Source: Nymphalis io
Lineage: Eukaryota; Arthropoda; Insecta; Lepidoptera; Nymphalidae
Length of the DNA: 64,000 nucleotides
Reading direction: 5' to 3'
Assembly (NCBI RefSeq): GCF_905147045.1
Contig: NC_065899.1
Location: 8,754,501 to 8,818,500 of the forward strand
Positions within the stretch are counted from its first letter, which is position 1, and the number at the start of each line of letters is the position of its first letter. Shown here piece by piece: positions 23,690 through 35,821 of this stretch. A program made the position numbers and the translations under genes. The notes beneath the pieces are model-generated. The model ran no database searches and was not told the origin of the DNA. It saw only the letters and a program-made list of their open reading frames with translations.

Positions 23690-23739
23690 TTGTTTATTAT
23701 TTGAAAGCAGTGGATAATGTTGTTTATTATTTGAAAGCT
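23690..23739. repeat. Short direct repeat, about 25 bp twice
   Basis: A unit reading 'atgttgtttattatttgaaa' occurs twice in tandem, separated by 'gcagtggata'. It is present identically in duplication copy 2 near 32573-32620, so it predates the duplication. Confidence 0.8.
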
Positions 23740-24344
23740 TTAACTAAAATATATTAAAACCAAGTAAATATTTTTGGCTTAGTTTATTAATTTATCAGGT
23801 CAGTAATAGCTGGTATATATAAATTATTTCATGATCTAAAATTCATCTATTGACGTTACAAATATATTAAGCTTGTCACATTCAACAGTTGAATAATACA
23901 TATGTCGAAATTACCTAAATACGAAAGAAATACGTTTCAACAAACGCAGCACGCCATCGCGTGTCGCTATCAGCCTTGAATTGAAATTTGTGGTTAACAA
24001 AACACACAACCTATATACGAACATTCTTCAAAGTAATTATTAAATAATTACAGTAAACGTAAGTCTATTATAAAGTGCTTTAAGATTTTGATAAAAATAT
24101 ATAAATCAATGAATAATTATTTGATACTTGCAAGTAAAATCCGTTTACTTCTTTCCGAATGGAAATAAAAATTAAAAAAAATAATTTTTAAATAAAAAAT
24201 CGGTAATGGTATACAAGAGTTCTTTCCGCCTGAATAATGGTTAAACATCTGAATGTATACGTCTATATTTTGATGCGTTTATTCAAATATCATATAAATT
24301 TCTAAAGTTCTGGTTCAATTATAATTTATATATATATATATATA

Positions 24345-24455
24345 TAGGTTAGTGGCGCATTGGTGATGTAACCATTTCTTACAATTATGGGCGTTGGTGA
24401 CCACTTACCATCAGGTGACCCATATGCTCGTCCGCCTTCCTATTCTATAAAAAAA
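24345..24455 (+). repeat. Retroposon family B, 3' part, after (TA)n (copy 1)
   Basis: A (TA)n tract at 24327-24345 leads directly into 'ggttagtggcgcattggtga', then 'accacttaccatcaggtgac', and ends 'cctattctataaaaaa'. Confidence 0.75.
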
Positions 24456-24664
24456 TATTTAAAAGTGTAAATAATACAACTATTATAAATTTATTCGATA
24501 TGGATATAATATTATGCTACAAATAAATTACTTGCTATGCAACAAATAATTTGTTATGTAACTTCAAGTTAGAAATATATGATACTGTATATAAGATATA
24601 AATCAGTGTTTTAAAAATTAAAAAAAATAACTTTATAGAAATTATCTTAATGTGTATTAAACAA

Positions 24665-24966
24665 GAGCCGAGATGGCCCAATGATAAGAGCGCGTGAATC
24701 TTAACCGATGATCATGGGTTCAAACCCGGACAAGCACCACTGAAACGTCATGTGCTTGATCTGTGATTATAATTCATCTCGTGCTTGATGGTGAAGGAAA
24801 ACATTGTGAGGAAACCTGCATGTATCTAATTTCACTGAAAATCTGCCACTTGTGTATTCCACCAACTCTCATTGGAGCCGCGTGGTGGAATAAGCTCCAA
24901 AACCTTCTCCTCAAAAAAGGGAGATGACGCCTTAGCCCAGCAGTGGGACATTTACAGGCTATTACT
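24665..24966 (+). repeat. Full-length SINE family A (Metulj-like, copy 1)
   Basis: A tRNA-derived head carries an A-box region 'gatggcccaatgataagag' and a B box 'gggttcaaaccc', both needed by RNA polymerase III. The body follows ('cttgatggtgaaggaaaaca', 'ggaaacctgcatgtatctaa', 'gagccgcgtggtggaataag') and the end is 'cccagcagtgggacatttac'. It resembles Metulj-type SINEs known from Heliconius butterflies. It is a single shared insertion present in both duplication copies, so it predates the duplication. Confidence 0.85.
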
Positions 24967-25402
24967 GTGTATTATATATATCATTGTCTTAAGTGCATCT
25001 TACGGTATATAAATTATATATTCTTATGATCAAATCACAGAAGATTGAATGTTATTGAGGCTAAAATCAACCGACTTTATTATTGTACTGCAGCCCAAGC
25101 AAGAAATAATAAAGAACTTAATATAACACCGATAAGGAATCATTATTTGCGGTCTATCAGCGTTAAAATAATAGCTTCTAAATTTCCACTGCTCGAATAC
25201 GGCCTCGTTTCTTATTTTTAAGGACAGAGCTTATCAGAGTTTTACTGTGTTTTTAACTTGTCAGATAAATTTATTTATATTCACGTCGTTAATTACTTTA
25301 TCAGTCTGCTAAAATATTTCGTTTCTTTAATCAGGTTTAAGAAAACGCTACAGTAAATGTATTGTTATATATATGTAGTTGACAAATCGAATCGATATAT
25401 AC

Positions 25403-25530
25403 AAAGCCAGCATCACTGTTGATTACTCTAGAGCATTTGACTCAATGCATATTATTATCTCTTCAGACTAATAGGGTTTTGATGCAATATTATCATGTTA
25501 CCGCCTAACAGATCATATAAGTTAGCATAA
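25403..25530 (+). pseudogene. Reverse-transcriptase motif A fragment (copy 1)
   Basis: The frame reads KASITVDYSRAFDSMHIII and then meets TAA at 25469-25471. A further piece in another frame reads LIGF (stop) CNIIMLPPNRSYKL. The 'vDYSrAFDs' core, with catalytic Asp, and the following 'l.nRs' element match motif A and the region after it in LINE (jockey/CR1/L2-like) reverse transcriptases. Only about 130 bp survive, with stops. The flanking bases are AT-rich and unassigned. Confidence 0.55.
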
Positions 25531-25735
25531 CTTTTATATGAAATATAATGAATAACAATTAATATTATATATAAGACACATAGCCGATTCTAATTACAAA
25601 GGTGATAGGCGTGGATTACATCGGACGAGTAGAATAGAACGAAGTATTAAATCAAAGATATAATCAATATAGTCATTAGTTTAAATTACAATAGACTGTA
25701 TGTCCATGAATGACAATGGACATAAAATCACAATA

Positions 25736-25771
25736 AACTGATTGAACACTCCGCCGAACACGTAATTTATA
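25736..25771 (-). promoter_or_regulatory. Minus-strand TATA/Inr core promoter candidate (copy 1)
   Basis: On the minus strand TATAAATT (25771-25764) is followed 32 bp later by TCAGTT (25741-25736), an exact match to the arthropod initiator TCAKTY at the canonical spacing. The upstream side (25775-25880) is a GC-rich island in AT-rich DNA with a palindromic 'aatggcggccatt' that holds two inverted GCCAT cores. An open frame of 63 codons spans the site but is not needed for the promoter reading. No downstream gene is recognised. Confidence 0.4.
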
Positions 25772-26823
25772 TCTTCGGTGCGAGCCGATCGCCAAAACCA
25801 TAATGGCGGCCATTCGATGCACACGCTAATTAGCGCTCGGAGTTGTGTAAGAGAAAAACGACACTCATTCACTCCTTGCCAATCTAAAAAATCGATGAGC
25901 CATCATATATTTTAAAATAAAACTTTATGAAATACGTGATTTATTTTCGTCGTGAAAATCGGTTATTGACACGAACAAATACAAGTTTTCATACAAGACT
26001 AAAATCTAATCTTGCTTCAGATCTTTGAACAGCTTTTGTATCTTGTTTTAACAAAAGTTTTGATCTTAAATTTGGAAAATTTTATTCAATTTAAGTCGTA
26101 ATCACCCCAAAGGGCAAGGTATGACACCTTAGACATACTTACACATATTAAACTTAGCTTATTTGTCAAGTTATTATAATTAGAGAATTAACAATTATAT
26201 ACCATTCTCTTGACTTCGCTCTAGTCGAGTAAAAACCGCACCATAAGATTAGTACACACAACTGAAAATTAAGTTCTAATCATTTTACTGTTCTACGTCT
26301 ATTTGTGTAATTGTAAAGCTTAAACAAATAAATATGGCACAGTCCCCTAAAGTGACATATCACTGCTGTATCTATATAATATATTTTAAATATTACAACA
26401 GCAGAATAAAAGTATTTGATAAGAATTTATGACGTTCGAAATGTGAGGTTTATTTCAAGGTCGTAAAAAAGCAATAACTAATACCGTCGATGGTATTTTC
26501 GAAGAATGTTGAAAATTCCATGTACATTTAATATATATAACAAAACATTTTACCAGTACATAGCTACTGAGTAAAGTTTTCTTTTCGTTATTTTAAAAGA
26601 TTTTATATATACATAAAATTAATTAATAAATTAATTTAATTAAAAAAATTAATTAATAAATTAATTTTTTACCCATGTATCATATAAATAAAAATAAATA
26701 TAAGTTTATATCTGTCACTGATTCAAAATGCAGACTCTTCAAGCTTCCAGTTTTCAGTTACAAGCCCAGTGGTTATTCCTTTTCACCAATTCAATAACAG
26801 AGGCATGTCAATAATTGTCTACC

Positions 26824-27799
26824 TTTTTTTTTAAATGTATAGGCTAGCATAGAGTCTAAGGTGGAGCGCGCTTACCCAGAAGATGCCTATTCACTCTTGA
26901 CTTGAAGGTACCCGTATTTAGGTGGTGGGAAAAACGGAGGTCGGGAGGGCATTCCAGACCTTGGCGGTGCGTATCAGAAACGAGGAAGCAAATCGTTTCG
27001 TACGTGTCTTAAATACGTTAACTACGTACGGGTGCAGATCTTTTCGATGCCTCGCAGTTCTGTGGTAAAAAGGTGACGGTAGAACCGAATTAAATAGTTC
27101 CTGAGCACACTCTCCGAAATATATCCTGTAGAATACCGTCAGATAGGTAACCTTACGACGGTGTTCTAAGGTCTGGAGTTTTGTGACCAGGGTCTGGTCA
27201 CCAATGGGCTTTCTAGCACGACGATCCACTAAATACAAAGCATCAAGCTGGTAATTCCCATAAATGCTGCAGTACTCCATGCCCGATCTGACTTGGGCTT
27301 GATATAAAGTCAGAAGCTGTTCCGGTGTGAAGTACTGTTTGACCTTATTAAGGATGCCAAGTTTTTTGCCAGCAGTTTTAGCTTTGGATTCAATATATTG
27401 TCCAAAGTTGAGTTTGGATGTTAAAGTAACTCCTAGAAGCTCAACAAATACTGTCGGTGATGGGTACAGATACATTTCGGAAAGTCGGAGTCTGGTGGAA
27501 TGGACTCCTCTTGGCGGTGAAAAAACACGCTTGAGTTTTAGTAGGATAATGGCCTCGCCCCAGATGTGAGTAGTGTAAACTAAGAGATCTCCTGTTGATC
27601 GATTCTGACGAAAACCGTACTGCTGGTCCGATAGGAGATCGTTTTATTCAAGGTACGCTTGGAGTTTGTTATTCAATACACGCTCTAAACCTTTGCAAAG
27701 TATGGAGGTGATTGCTATAGGTCTGTAATATGCCGGGTCGGCACGGCTATTCTTCTTAGGTAAAGGTTGTACGTTGGCAATCTTCCAAGCCTTAGGGAC
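26824..27799 (-). mobile_element. Internally deleted jockey-type LINE ORF2 remnant (copy 1)
   Basis: On the minus strand the copy starts near AWKIANVQPLPKKNS and YRPIAITSILCKGLERVL (reverse-transcriptase N-terminal blocks). It has an in-frame stop after 'LQAYLE', then LLSDQQYGFRQNRSTGDLL (RT block 2). It then jumps past the catalytic blocks (no F/YADD) to the C-terminal region LLGVTLTSKLNFGQYIESKA, FTPEQLLTLYQAQVRSGMEY and onwards to FPTT. A frameshift there moves the ending (GTFKSRVNRHLLGKRAPP, stop) into another frame. A poly(A) tail is seen as T's at 26824-26832. The 185-codon open segment spans 27475-26918. It belongs to the jockey/CR1-like group of LINEs; the exact family is not determined. 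Non-functional. Confidence 0.75.
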
Positions 27800-28054
27800 T
27801 TATATGAAAAAAAATATATATAAGAAAAACTAGGGAATTTATTTAAGACTAATACTTAGACTATAACATCACAAAAAGATAAATAAATAACCTCGACATT
27901 AAATTGACGTGACGTGAAAAATATTAAGTATTCATTATGGATTCGTAAAAAAGTGGTCATTTGAATGTGAGCGAATTTATAATCGGAATTTTGAAAGTAA
28001 AACTTAAGAAGTAAATATTGGCGTTTTGTACGGGAGGAATATAAAGTCAATTTT

Positions 28055-28245
28055 TTTTTTTTTGTTAAATATATTTAATGAAACAAAGTATGCACCATTG
28101 TTATCTATGCACTTTTGCCATCTGATAGGTAGTTTATCCCTTTACTAAAAAAAACCATAGGGGCAAGAATCAATAAACTGTTTTAAGGTGGTTTGGACTG
28201 CCGCATCGGAGTTGAATTTTTTTCCTTCTAAGAAGTTGTCCAAAT
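28055..28245 (-). pseudogene. Mariner-like transposase C-terminal remnant (copy 1)
   Basis: The minus strand reads YLDNFLEGKKFNSDAAVQTT and KQFIDSCPYGFF before a stop, then after a frame change LPIRWQKCIDNNGAYFVS. The 'lp.RWqkcid.nGaYf' ending, with a preceding 'd.fl..k.f.s...v...l..f' helix region, is the usual C terminus of mariner-family transposases. The catalytic DD34D core is not present here, so only the tail survives. No terminal inverted repeat was identified. Confidence 0.6.
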
Positions 28246-28737
28246 AAATGAATTTATAAATTTGAATTTGGAATTCTTAACCAAAGAGGAGATATTTCAC
28301 ATCAAAGTAGTCAGTACGACAAAATGCTAATTTCATGTGTAAGGACCTAATATAAATAGTCAAGTGGAATAGTGTTGTATTATAAATGAAGATTTGTATA
28401 TTAAGAACAAATCGCAAATTGCGTGAAATATTCAAATCTAAGGTTTGTTTATCTTTACTCTTGTTTTGACGACGGTACCAAAAATTATGTTTCTTTTTAT
28501 GCTGTGATTTAGTGCTTACTTTTTATAGTATTTAACATGAGAACGAGACATTTCGTAATGCAAAAGCGTAAATATCAAAGATTTAAAGTTGTTTTGAATG
28601 ACTTCTTCTTCAGTGTGTTCTCGAATAGCTTCAGTACCTCTGGATCTACGGCCTTTTTATATCTAGCGATTAGTCCAACGGGCAGTCGAAGTAATCGAAG
28701 TATTATTTATAATCTTCTTCTTCGAGTGCCACTCCGA

Positions 28738-29022
28738 CTAGCGAAGGTTGGCAGTCAGCTTTAAATAATCCTTCTTGTTCTTCGCGACGCGAAAGAGTTC
28801 GGCAGCACTCGCGATTCCCGTCCATTCACGGATGTTGCACAGCCAAGACTTTTTTCTGCGCCCAACAGCTCTCCTTCCGGCAACTTTTCCCATCATAATG
28901 AGTTGCAAAAGTTCATATCTTTCATGCCTAAGCACGTGTCCGAGATATGCAACTTTTCTCTTCTTGTCAGTCTTCAAAAGTTGGCGTTTTTGGTTGACGC
29001 GTCGCAGAACTTCCACGTTCAC
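28738..29022 (-). mobile_element. RTE-type LINE ORF C-terminal fragment (copy 1)
   Basis: A 94-codon open frame reads KKRKVAYLGHVLRHERYELL, MMGKVAGRRAVGRRKKSWL and REWTGIASAAELFRVAKN. This is the C-terminal 'gHv.R..r.......Gkv.GrR..GRr..sWl.ni..W' region of lepidopteran endonuclease/reverse-transcriptase (RTE-type) LINEs. The region corresponds by position to the end of the LINE at 53.5-56.2 kb, but the sequence is a different subfamily. It stops at 28738; a short tail follows. 5'-truncated; no RT core. Confidence 0.75.
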
Positions 29023-30071
29023 ATTATTTATAATAGTTAATTATATTTATATTTAAAAATAAGTAAGTATCTAAATAAAACATGATTAATATGATGATAT
29101 CTTAACGCAATTTCACTTTAAATTTAATGTAAATAAAATAATACAAGTATTTAAAATATTTAAACATTGGCAGTTTCTATTTAGTTTACATACAGACACA
29201 ATAATAATGTTTTTTGTATGTACAAGTGTACTAAAAATAATAATTGATTTCATGTACTACGAATATATTTTATTTGAATATCGTTCACATGAAATTTTGA
29301 GTTACCTAAATTATTTATAATTATGCCCAAAATTTTTGATCTTGTGTCTATGTAATAATTAATGACAGTTCCTTAAATATATCTTTGTTATCAGAGTAAT
29401 ACGTTGTTAAAAAATAATGTTTCAAAAACTCACTTTCTGATTATTCGTTGTTAATTATATAAATGCCGTATCAGAGATTCCAGGCTACCGTAGAGTGTTA
29501 AAGAATAGATCGTAGATCTTAATTATAAAGAAGAATAAGCGAGGACGAACATTTAAATTCTTTACCCACTTTCAGTATAAATCCAAGCTTTTCGTAAGCC
29601 TTTGACAATATGAAGTTAGAGACAAGACAAGCATACATTAGCGTGTGATATAAAGCAAACCCTATATTTTTAATCACAAAATCCTAAAGGTAAATTTAAT
29701 TAAACGCTATAAGCTATCTTTTTTTGTAAGAGTTATTACATTATGTATCAAAAACAATTTGAATTACTAAAATAATTATCGAAAAAACTTAAAAACATAT
29801 TGCGTTACGAAATTTTCTTATGAAAAGATAATAAGCGGAAGCAAAGATTTTTGTTATTTTATGGTCCGGTAGCTAGCTTTCGTTTAAAAAAACCGTCTGT
29901 TAAAACAAAATTTGTGTTGTTAATGATTATTCATACTCTTCTGTTTTGTAATAATAATGACATCCTTCCGATACGAAATTAAATTTTATATTCATTCGTG
30001 CTACCAAATTAAGTTCTCTAAGTACACGATAGAGGTACTGTTCAAAATACACTGGATATAAATTTAATGAA

Positions 30072-30190
30072 GGTGACGTTAACATGTAAGCCGCCGTTAA
30101 CATTTCTTACATGTCAATGTCTATGGACGTTAATGACCACCTACCATCAGGTGGTCCATATGCTCGCCTGCCAACGTATGGTACATAAAA
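30072..30190 (+). repeat. Retroposon family B, 3' part (copy 2)
   Basis: Counterpart of 21222-21349, lacking about 30 bp at its left end and one base in 'tacatgtcaatgtc'. It sits directly at the start of copy 2. Confidence 0.7.
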
Positions 30191-31433
30191 AAAAAGAATT
30201 CAGAGAGAAAACATTATTTTTAGTGTAGTTTTGAAAAGAAAGTACGTTTTCATTTTCATCGCAATCACAAAAAGACCCGTTGATCAAAAACATATCGTGT
30301 ATACGTGATACACGGTCTTTTAATTAACAATTAATATAAAATTTAAGATATTATTAAATTATTTTGCTGATCAAAACTACGTTATACTTAAAAAGTAAGC
30401 ATCAATTTAAAAAAGGGAGCTATGTTATTTCCATAAATAGCGTTTTGATTCTCGTATTCTATTAATTCAAATTTATTCCATCAAAGCAGCGAAATTATTT
30501 TCTACAATTCAGTATAATTAAATACTTAACTGAATAATTTGTTTCATCCCTTTTAAATAATACGATACCCGTGGGGTTTGGCAACGATTATTTCTTTCGA
30601 TTATTTGGCCTTTATTCAGTTAGGTAGGACTAAAATGATAGTCACACAATTTATAGAAAGGTAAATTTGACAAGTGATGTGGGTAGCTATTATAAGGACA
30701 AGAACGTATCAGCTACGTACATTTGAAATAAAACTCCTTATATGGTAAAAAAATTTACCCCTTATTTTTAGCTTAATTATTTATGTTTGCCTTATTTATG
30801 CCTATTTTATGTTTGCCTTTAACTATTGATATTTATGTTTTGTTATTAGAAACATCATTATAATTATTGTTTAAATATATATTTCTAGTTTAACTCAAAA
30901 TTTGAAGATGTTTACTTTTCTACTATTGTTTTTCACATATTGCCCATTTATTTTAGTATTTTAAAATCATGTCGCCATAGTATTTTAAAATCATCATCTA
31001 TGCTAAAAATTTTCTTTGTTACAATATTAATTTTTAAGACACAGATTTATTTAAATATAAGTCTATATAAATATATTATTAAAAGCTCAAGGATAATTTT
31101 AATTGAAGTTGTTACGGTAAATAAATTTTAAATTATAAAAGGTTACCGTAATATCTCTATAAAAGGGAAAGATTAAATATGGCCCGATTTAACTAACCAG
31201 ATTATACAACTGAATTATCCCAAGACCCTTAAACTGTAAAGCTTAAGTGTCTTGTTTATCCAGATGATTTTAATGACATCATAATAACACAGAACCATAA
31301 ACATACATCATATACTTATTTTATATTTAAAAGACGATGGTGAAATTTATTTGAAAATCAGTTATGTGGGGGAAAAATGATTACTCGTCTCAACAATGAA
31401 CATTTGCACATCTTCGACGATTTACTTACACTG

Positions 31434-31579
31434 TTCTAATACGGGTTGGTGGACAGATGCGGCAGAACTTCATCTGGCTCATGCAGGTTTCTTCACGATT
31501 TCACAAAACGAGATGATTTATAAGCACATGAAAACTCAGTATTGATTGCCCAACTTTGAATTCTAGATTCTATCTTTAA
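31434..31579 (-). repeat. SINE family A fragment (copy 2)
   Basis: Counterpart of the fragment at 22590-22735. Confidence 0.65.
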
Positions 31580-33224
31580 AACTTTCCAAGCGTACAAGTT
31601 CATCCGAGCATATGAATGTTCATCTTATTCACGCATCGTTGATCTTATCTGATATGAACCTGATAGATACTTTTCAATTCGAAATTTGCTGAGTAAATTT
31701 TATTTCAAGTAATTTTTGCTTGAAACTTAAGCAATATATTTTGATTTGAATACGTTCAATAATTCACGCTGAAACCTGAGTAGTAATTTAGAAAAGTGAA
31801 AGTAACGTTTTATGACGATAAAAAACATGAATAACTTAACACCAATCAATGGACTATACTAACACACAGGCCAACTTGAATTTGAATAAATCAAAACATT
31901 TCAAATTAATTAGCGATTAATATTTTGGGTACAATAAAACTAAGTGACAAAAAACACCTGATCATGCTACTAGAGCTAATGACCACAATGTATCTGTACC
32001 GCCTATAGAAATGGTCAGTTTTCAATTTCCTAACGTATGTTCCAAATAGAGAAAAATTTTCAAACGAAATTCACCCAAATGCAACAAGTAACATGAAGCA
32101 AGTGGTATACTTCTTCTATTAATGAGGAGAAAGGGTCTTTGCCGGGCTGTAGTATTCTCTCCCGTTCAAATAATCCTGGCGCACATTGAGGATAAGATTT
32201 TCTTTTTTCATTTTTTCTCAGCTAAACGAAAAGCATTAAATCTTTTTTACTTCGTTAAACGGCCGCCACGTGCAAGCTCTAACATTTTATTGACGATGAA
32301 ATGAAATTTTATAGTCGAACGCAAATAGCAATAATAGACCATAATATAACGAGTAAGTATTGATAAACAATAAAATATATATATATCATTATTACTTTTT
32401 AAAATTATTTAAATTAAAGTATCCCAAGTAATCAAGGTTAATTGACCGCAACTAAACTTTTTAAAAAATAATTCATGCATCGAATAAAATTATAATACTG
32501 ATAATTTTTTTATGAAAAAAATGTTATAAACACTTGTTTTTTATGTTTTCGTATAATTTGTATGATGTTGTTTATTATTTGAAAGCAGTGGATAATGTTG
32601 TTTATTATTTGAAAGCTTTAACTAAAATATATTAAAACCAAGTAAATATTTTTGGCTTAGTTTATTAATTTATCAGGTCAGTAATAGCTGGTATATATAA
32701 ATTATTTCATGATCTAAAATTCATCTATTGACGTTACAAATATATTAAGCTTGTCACATTCAACAGTTGAATAATACATATGTCGAAATTACCTAAATAC
32801 GAAAGAAATACGTTTCAACAAACGCAGCACGCCATCGCGTGTCGCTATCAGCCTTGAATTGAAATTTGTGGTTAACAAAACACACAACCTATATACGAAC
32901 ATTCTTCAAAGTAATTATTAAATAATTACAGTAAACGTAAGTCTATTATAAAGTGCTTTAAGATTTTGATAAAAATATATAAATCAATGAATAATTATTT
33001 GATACTTGCAAGTAAAATCCGTTTACTTCTTTCCGAATGGAAATAAAAATTAAAAAAAATAATTTTTAAATAAAAAATCGGTAATGGTATACAAGAGTTC
33101 TTTCCGCCTGAATAATGGTTAAACATCTGAATGTATACGTCTATATTTTGATGCGTTTATTCAAATATCATATAAATTTCTAAAGTTCTGGTTCAATTAT
33201 AATTTATATATATATATATATATA

Positions 33225-33335
33225 GGTTAGTGGCGCATTGGTGATGTAACCATTTCTTACAATTATGGGCGTTGGTGACCACTTACCATCAGGTGACCCA
33301 TATGCTCGTCCGCCTTCCTATTCTATAAAAAAATA
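33225..33335 (+). repeat. Retroposon family B, 3' part (copy 2)
   Basis: Counterpart of 24345-24455, again preceded by a (TA)n tract at 33207-33225. Confidence 0.75.
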
Positions 33336-33547
33336 TTTAAAAGTGTAAATAATACAACTATTATAAATTTATTCGATATGGATATAATATTATGCTACAA
33401 ATAAATTACTTGCTATGCAACAAATAATTTGTTATGTATGCAGAACTTCAAGTTGGAAATATATGATACTGTATATAAGATATAAATCAGTGTTTTAAAA
33501 ATTTAAAAAAATAACTTTATAGAAATTATCTTAATGTGTATTAAACA

Positions 33548-33850
33548 AGAGCCGAGATGGCCCAATGATAAGAGCGCGTGAATCTTAACCGATGATCATG
33601 GGTTCAAGCCCGGACAAGCACCACTGAAACGTCATGTGCTTGATCTGTGATTATAATTCATCTCGTGCTTGATGGTGAAGGAAAACATTGTGAGGAAACC
33701 TGCATGTATCTAATTTCACTGAAATTCTGCCACTTGTGTATTCCACCAACTCTCATTGGAGCCGCGTGGTGGAATAAGCTCCAAAACCTTCTCCTCAAAA
33801 AAGGGAGATGAGGCCTTAGCCCAGCAGTGGGACATTTACAGGCTATTACT
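33548..33850 (+). repeat. Full-length SINE family A (copy 2)
   Basis: Counterpart of 24665-24966. Substitutions include a B-box neighbour change ('gggttcaagccc') that restores a pattern closer to the family consensus, and 'gatgaggcc' where copy 1 has 'gatgacgcc'. Confidence 0.85.
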
Positions 33851-34286
33851 GTGTATTATATATATCATTGTCTTAAGTGCATCTTACGGTATATAAATTA
33901 TATATTCTTATGATCAAATCACAGAAGATTGAATGTTATTGAGGCTAAAATCAACCGACTTTATTATTGTACTGCAGCCCAAGCAAGAAATAATAAAGAA
34001 CTTAATATAACACCGATAAGGAATCATTATTTGCGGTCTATCAGCGTTAAAATAATAGCTTCTAAATTTCCACTGCTCGAATACGGCCTCGTTTCTTATT
34101 TTTAAGGACAGAGCTTATCAGAGTTTTACTGTGTTTTTAACTTGTCAGATAAATTTATTTATATTCACGTCGTTAATTACTTTATCAGTCTGCTAAAATA
34201 TTTCGTTTCTTTAATCAGGTTTAAGAAAACGCTACAGTAAATGTATTGTTATATATATGTAGTTGACAAATCGAATCGATATATAC

Positions 34287-34414
34287 AAAGCCAGCATCAC
34301 TGTTGATTACTCTAGAGCATTTGACTCAATGCATATTATTATCTCTTCAGACTAATAGGGTTTTGATGCAATATTATCATGTTACCGCCTAACAGATCAT
34401 ATAAGTTAGCATAA
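34287..34414 (+). pseudogene. Reverse-transcriptase motif A fragment (copy 2)
   Basis: Counterpart of 25403-25530, same reading frame (VDYSRAFDS) and same stop. Confidence 0.55.
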
Positions 34415-34619
34415 CTTTTATATGAAATATAATGAATAACAATTAATATTATATATAAGACACATAGCCGATTCTAATTACAAAGGTGATAGGCGTGGAT
34501 TACATCGGACGAGTAGAATAGAACGAAGTATTAAATCAAAGATATAATCAATATAGTCATTAGTTTAAATTACAATAGACTGTATGTCCATGAATGACAA
34601 TGGACATAAAATCACAATA

Positions 34620-34655
34620 AACTGATTGAACACTCCGCCGAACACGTAATTTATA
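34620..34655 (-). promoter_or_regulatory. Minus-strand TATA/Inr core promoter candidate (copy 2)
   Basis: TATAAATT at 34655-34648 and TCAGTT at 34625-34620 on the minus strand, with the same spacing and the same GC-rich upstream island as copy 1 (25736-25771). Confidence 0.4.
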
Positions 34656-35177
34656 TCTTCGGTGCGAGCCGATCGCCAAAACCATAATGGCGGCCATTCG
34701 ATGCACACGCTAATTAGCGCTCGGAGTTGTGTAAGAGAAAAACGACACTCATTCACTCCTTGCCAATCTAAAAAATCGATGAGCCATCATATATTTTAAA
34801 ATAAAACTTTATGAAATACGTGATTTATTTTCGTCGTGAAAATCGGTTATTGACACGAACAAATACAAGTTTTCATACAAGACTAAAATCTAATCTTGCT
34901 TCAGATCTTTGAACAGCTTTTGTATCTTGTTTTAACAAAAGTTTTGATCTTAAACTTGGAAAATTTTATTCAATTTAAGTCGTAATCACCCCAAAGGGCA
35001 AGGTATGACACCTTAGACATACTTACACATATTAAACTTATTGTGAAGGCACTTACCCTTAGCTTATTTGTCAAGTTATTATAATTAGAGAATTAACAAT
35101 TATATACCATTATCTTGACTTCGCTCTAGTCGAGTAAAAACCGCACCATAAGATTAGTACACACAACTGAAAATTAA

Positions 35178-35287
35178 TAGTAACAGCCTGTGAATGTCCC
35201 ACTGCTGGGCTAAAGGCCTCCTCTCCTCTTTTTGAGGAGAAGGTTTTGGAGCTTATTCCACCACGCTGCTCCAATGCGGGTTGGTGG
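35178..35287 (-). repeat. Young 5'-truncated SINE A insertion, copy 2 only
   Basis: A 110-bp SINE A 3' segment (minus strand from 'tccaccaacccgcattggag' to 'cacaggctgttactat') is flanked by a perfect 13-bp target-site duplication, aactgaaaattaa, at 35165-35177 and 35288-35300. Duplication copy 1 has a single aactgaaaattaa at 26260-26272 with no insert, that is, the empty site. It inserted after the two copies separated, or is a haplotype difference. Confidence 0.92.
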
Positions 35288-35821
35288 AACTGAAAATTAA
35301 GTTCTAATCATTTTACTGTTCTACGTCTATTTGTGTAATTGTAAAGCTTAAACAAATAAATATGGCACAGTCCCCTAAAGTGACATATCACTGCTGTATC
35401 TATATAATATATTTTAAATATTACAACAGCAGAATAAAAGTATTTGATAAGAATTTATGACGTTCGAAATGTGAGGTTTATTTCAAGGTCGTAAAAAAGC
35501 AATAACTAATACCGTCGATGGTATTTTCGAAGAATGTTGAAAATTCCATGTACATTTAATATATATAACAAAACATTTTACCAGTACACAGCTACTGAGT
35601 AAAGTTTTCTTTTCGTTATTTTAAAAGATTTTATATATACATAAAATTAATTAATAAATTAATTTTTTACCCATGTATCATATAAATAAAAATAAATATA
35701 AGTTTATATCTGTCACTGATTCAAAATGCAGACTCTTCAAGCTTCCAGTTTTCAGTTACAAACCCAGTGGTTATTCCTTTTCACCAATTCAATAACAGAG
35801 GCATGTCAATAATTGTCTACC

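Larger units (their letters stand above)
21179..30052 (+). repeat. Tandem segmental duplication, copy 1 (8.87 kb)
   Basis: From gatataaatttaatgaagg to ...tgttcaaaatacac the sequence is repeated head-to-tail by 30055-39199. Identity is very high by eye, with scattered substitutions and a handful of indels. Differences from copy 2 include: about 30 extra bp near 21195-21225, lack of 29 bp at about 23160, lack of 21 bp at about 26163, an empty SINE site at 26260-26272, about 28 extra bp of an AT-rich tandem at 26630-26665, and lack of about 150 bp near 29122. Between recognised repeats (21354-22592, 22740-24344, 24970-25402, 25872-26823) I see only AT-rich noncoding DNA. It could be a genuine recent duplication or two haplotypes placed side by side in the assembly. 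Confidence 0.95.

Noticed and set aside
23690..23739. CRISPR-like repeat
   Set aside because: Only two units, separated by 10 bp, in a eukaryotic sequence; a simple tandem duplication.
24665..24740. Possible tRNA gene
   Set aside because: The A and B boxes belong to a SINE head: the cloverleaf does not close and a SINE body follows directly.
28775..29056. Plus-strand 93-codon frame, also at 37776-38057
   Set aside because: Antisense to the RTE C-terminal fragment, whose protein motifs are clear on the minus strand.
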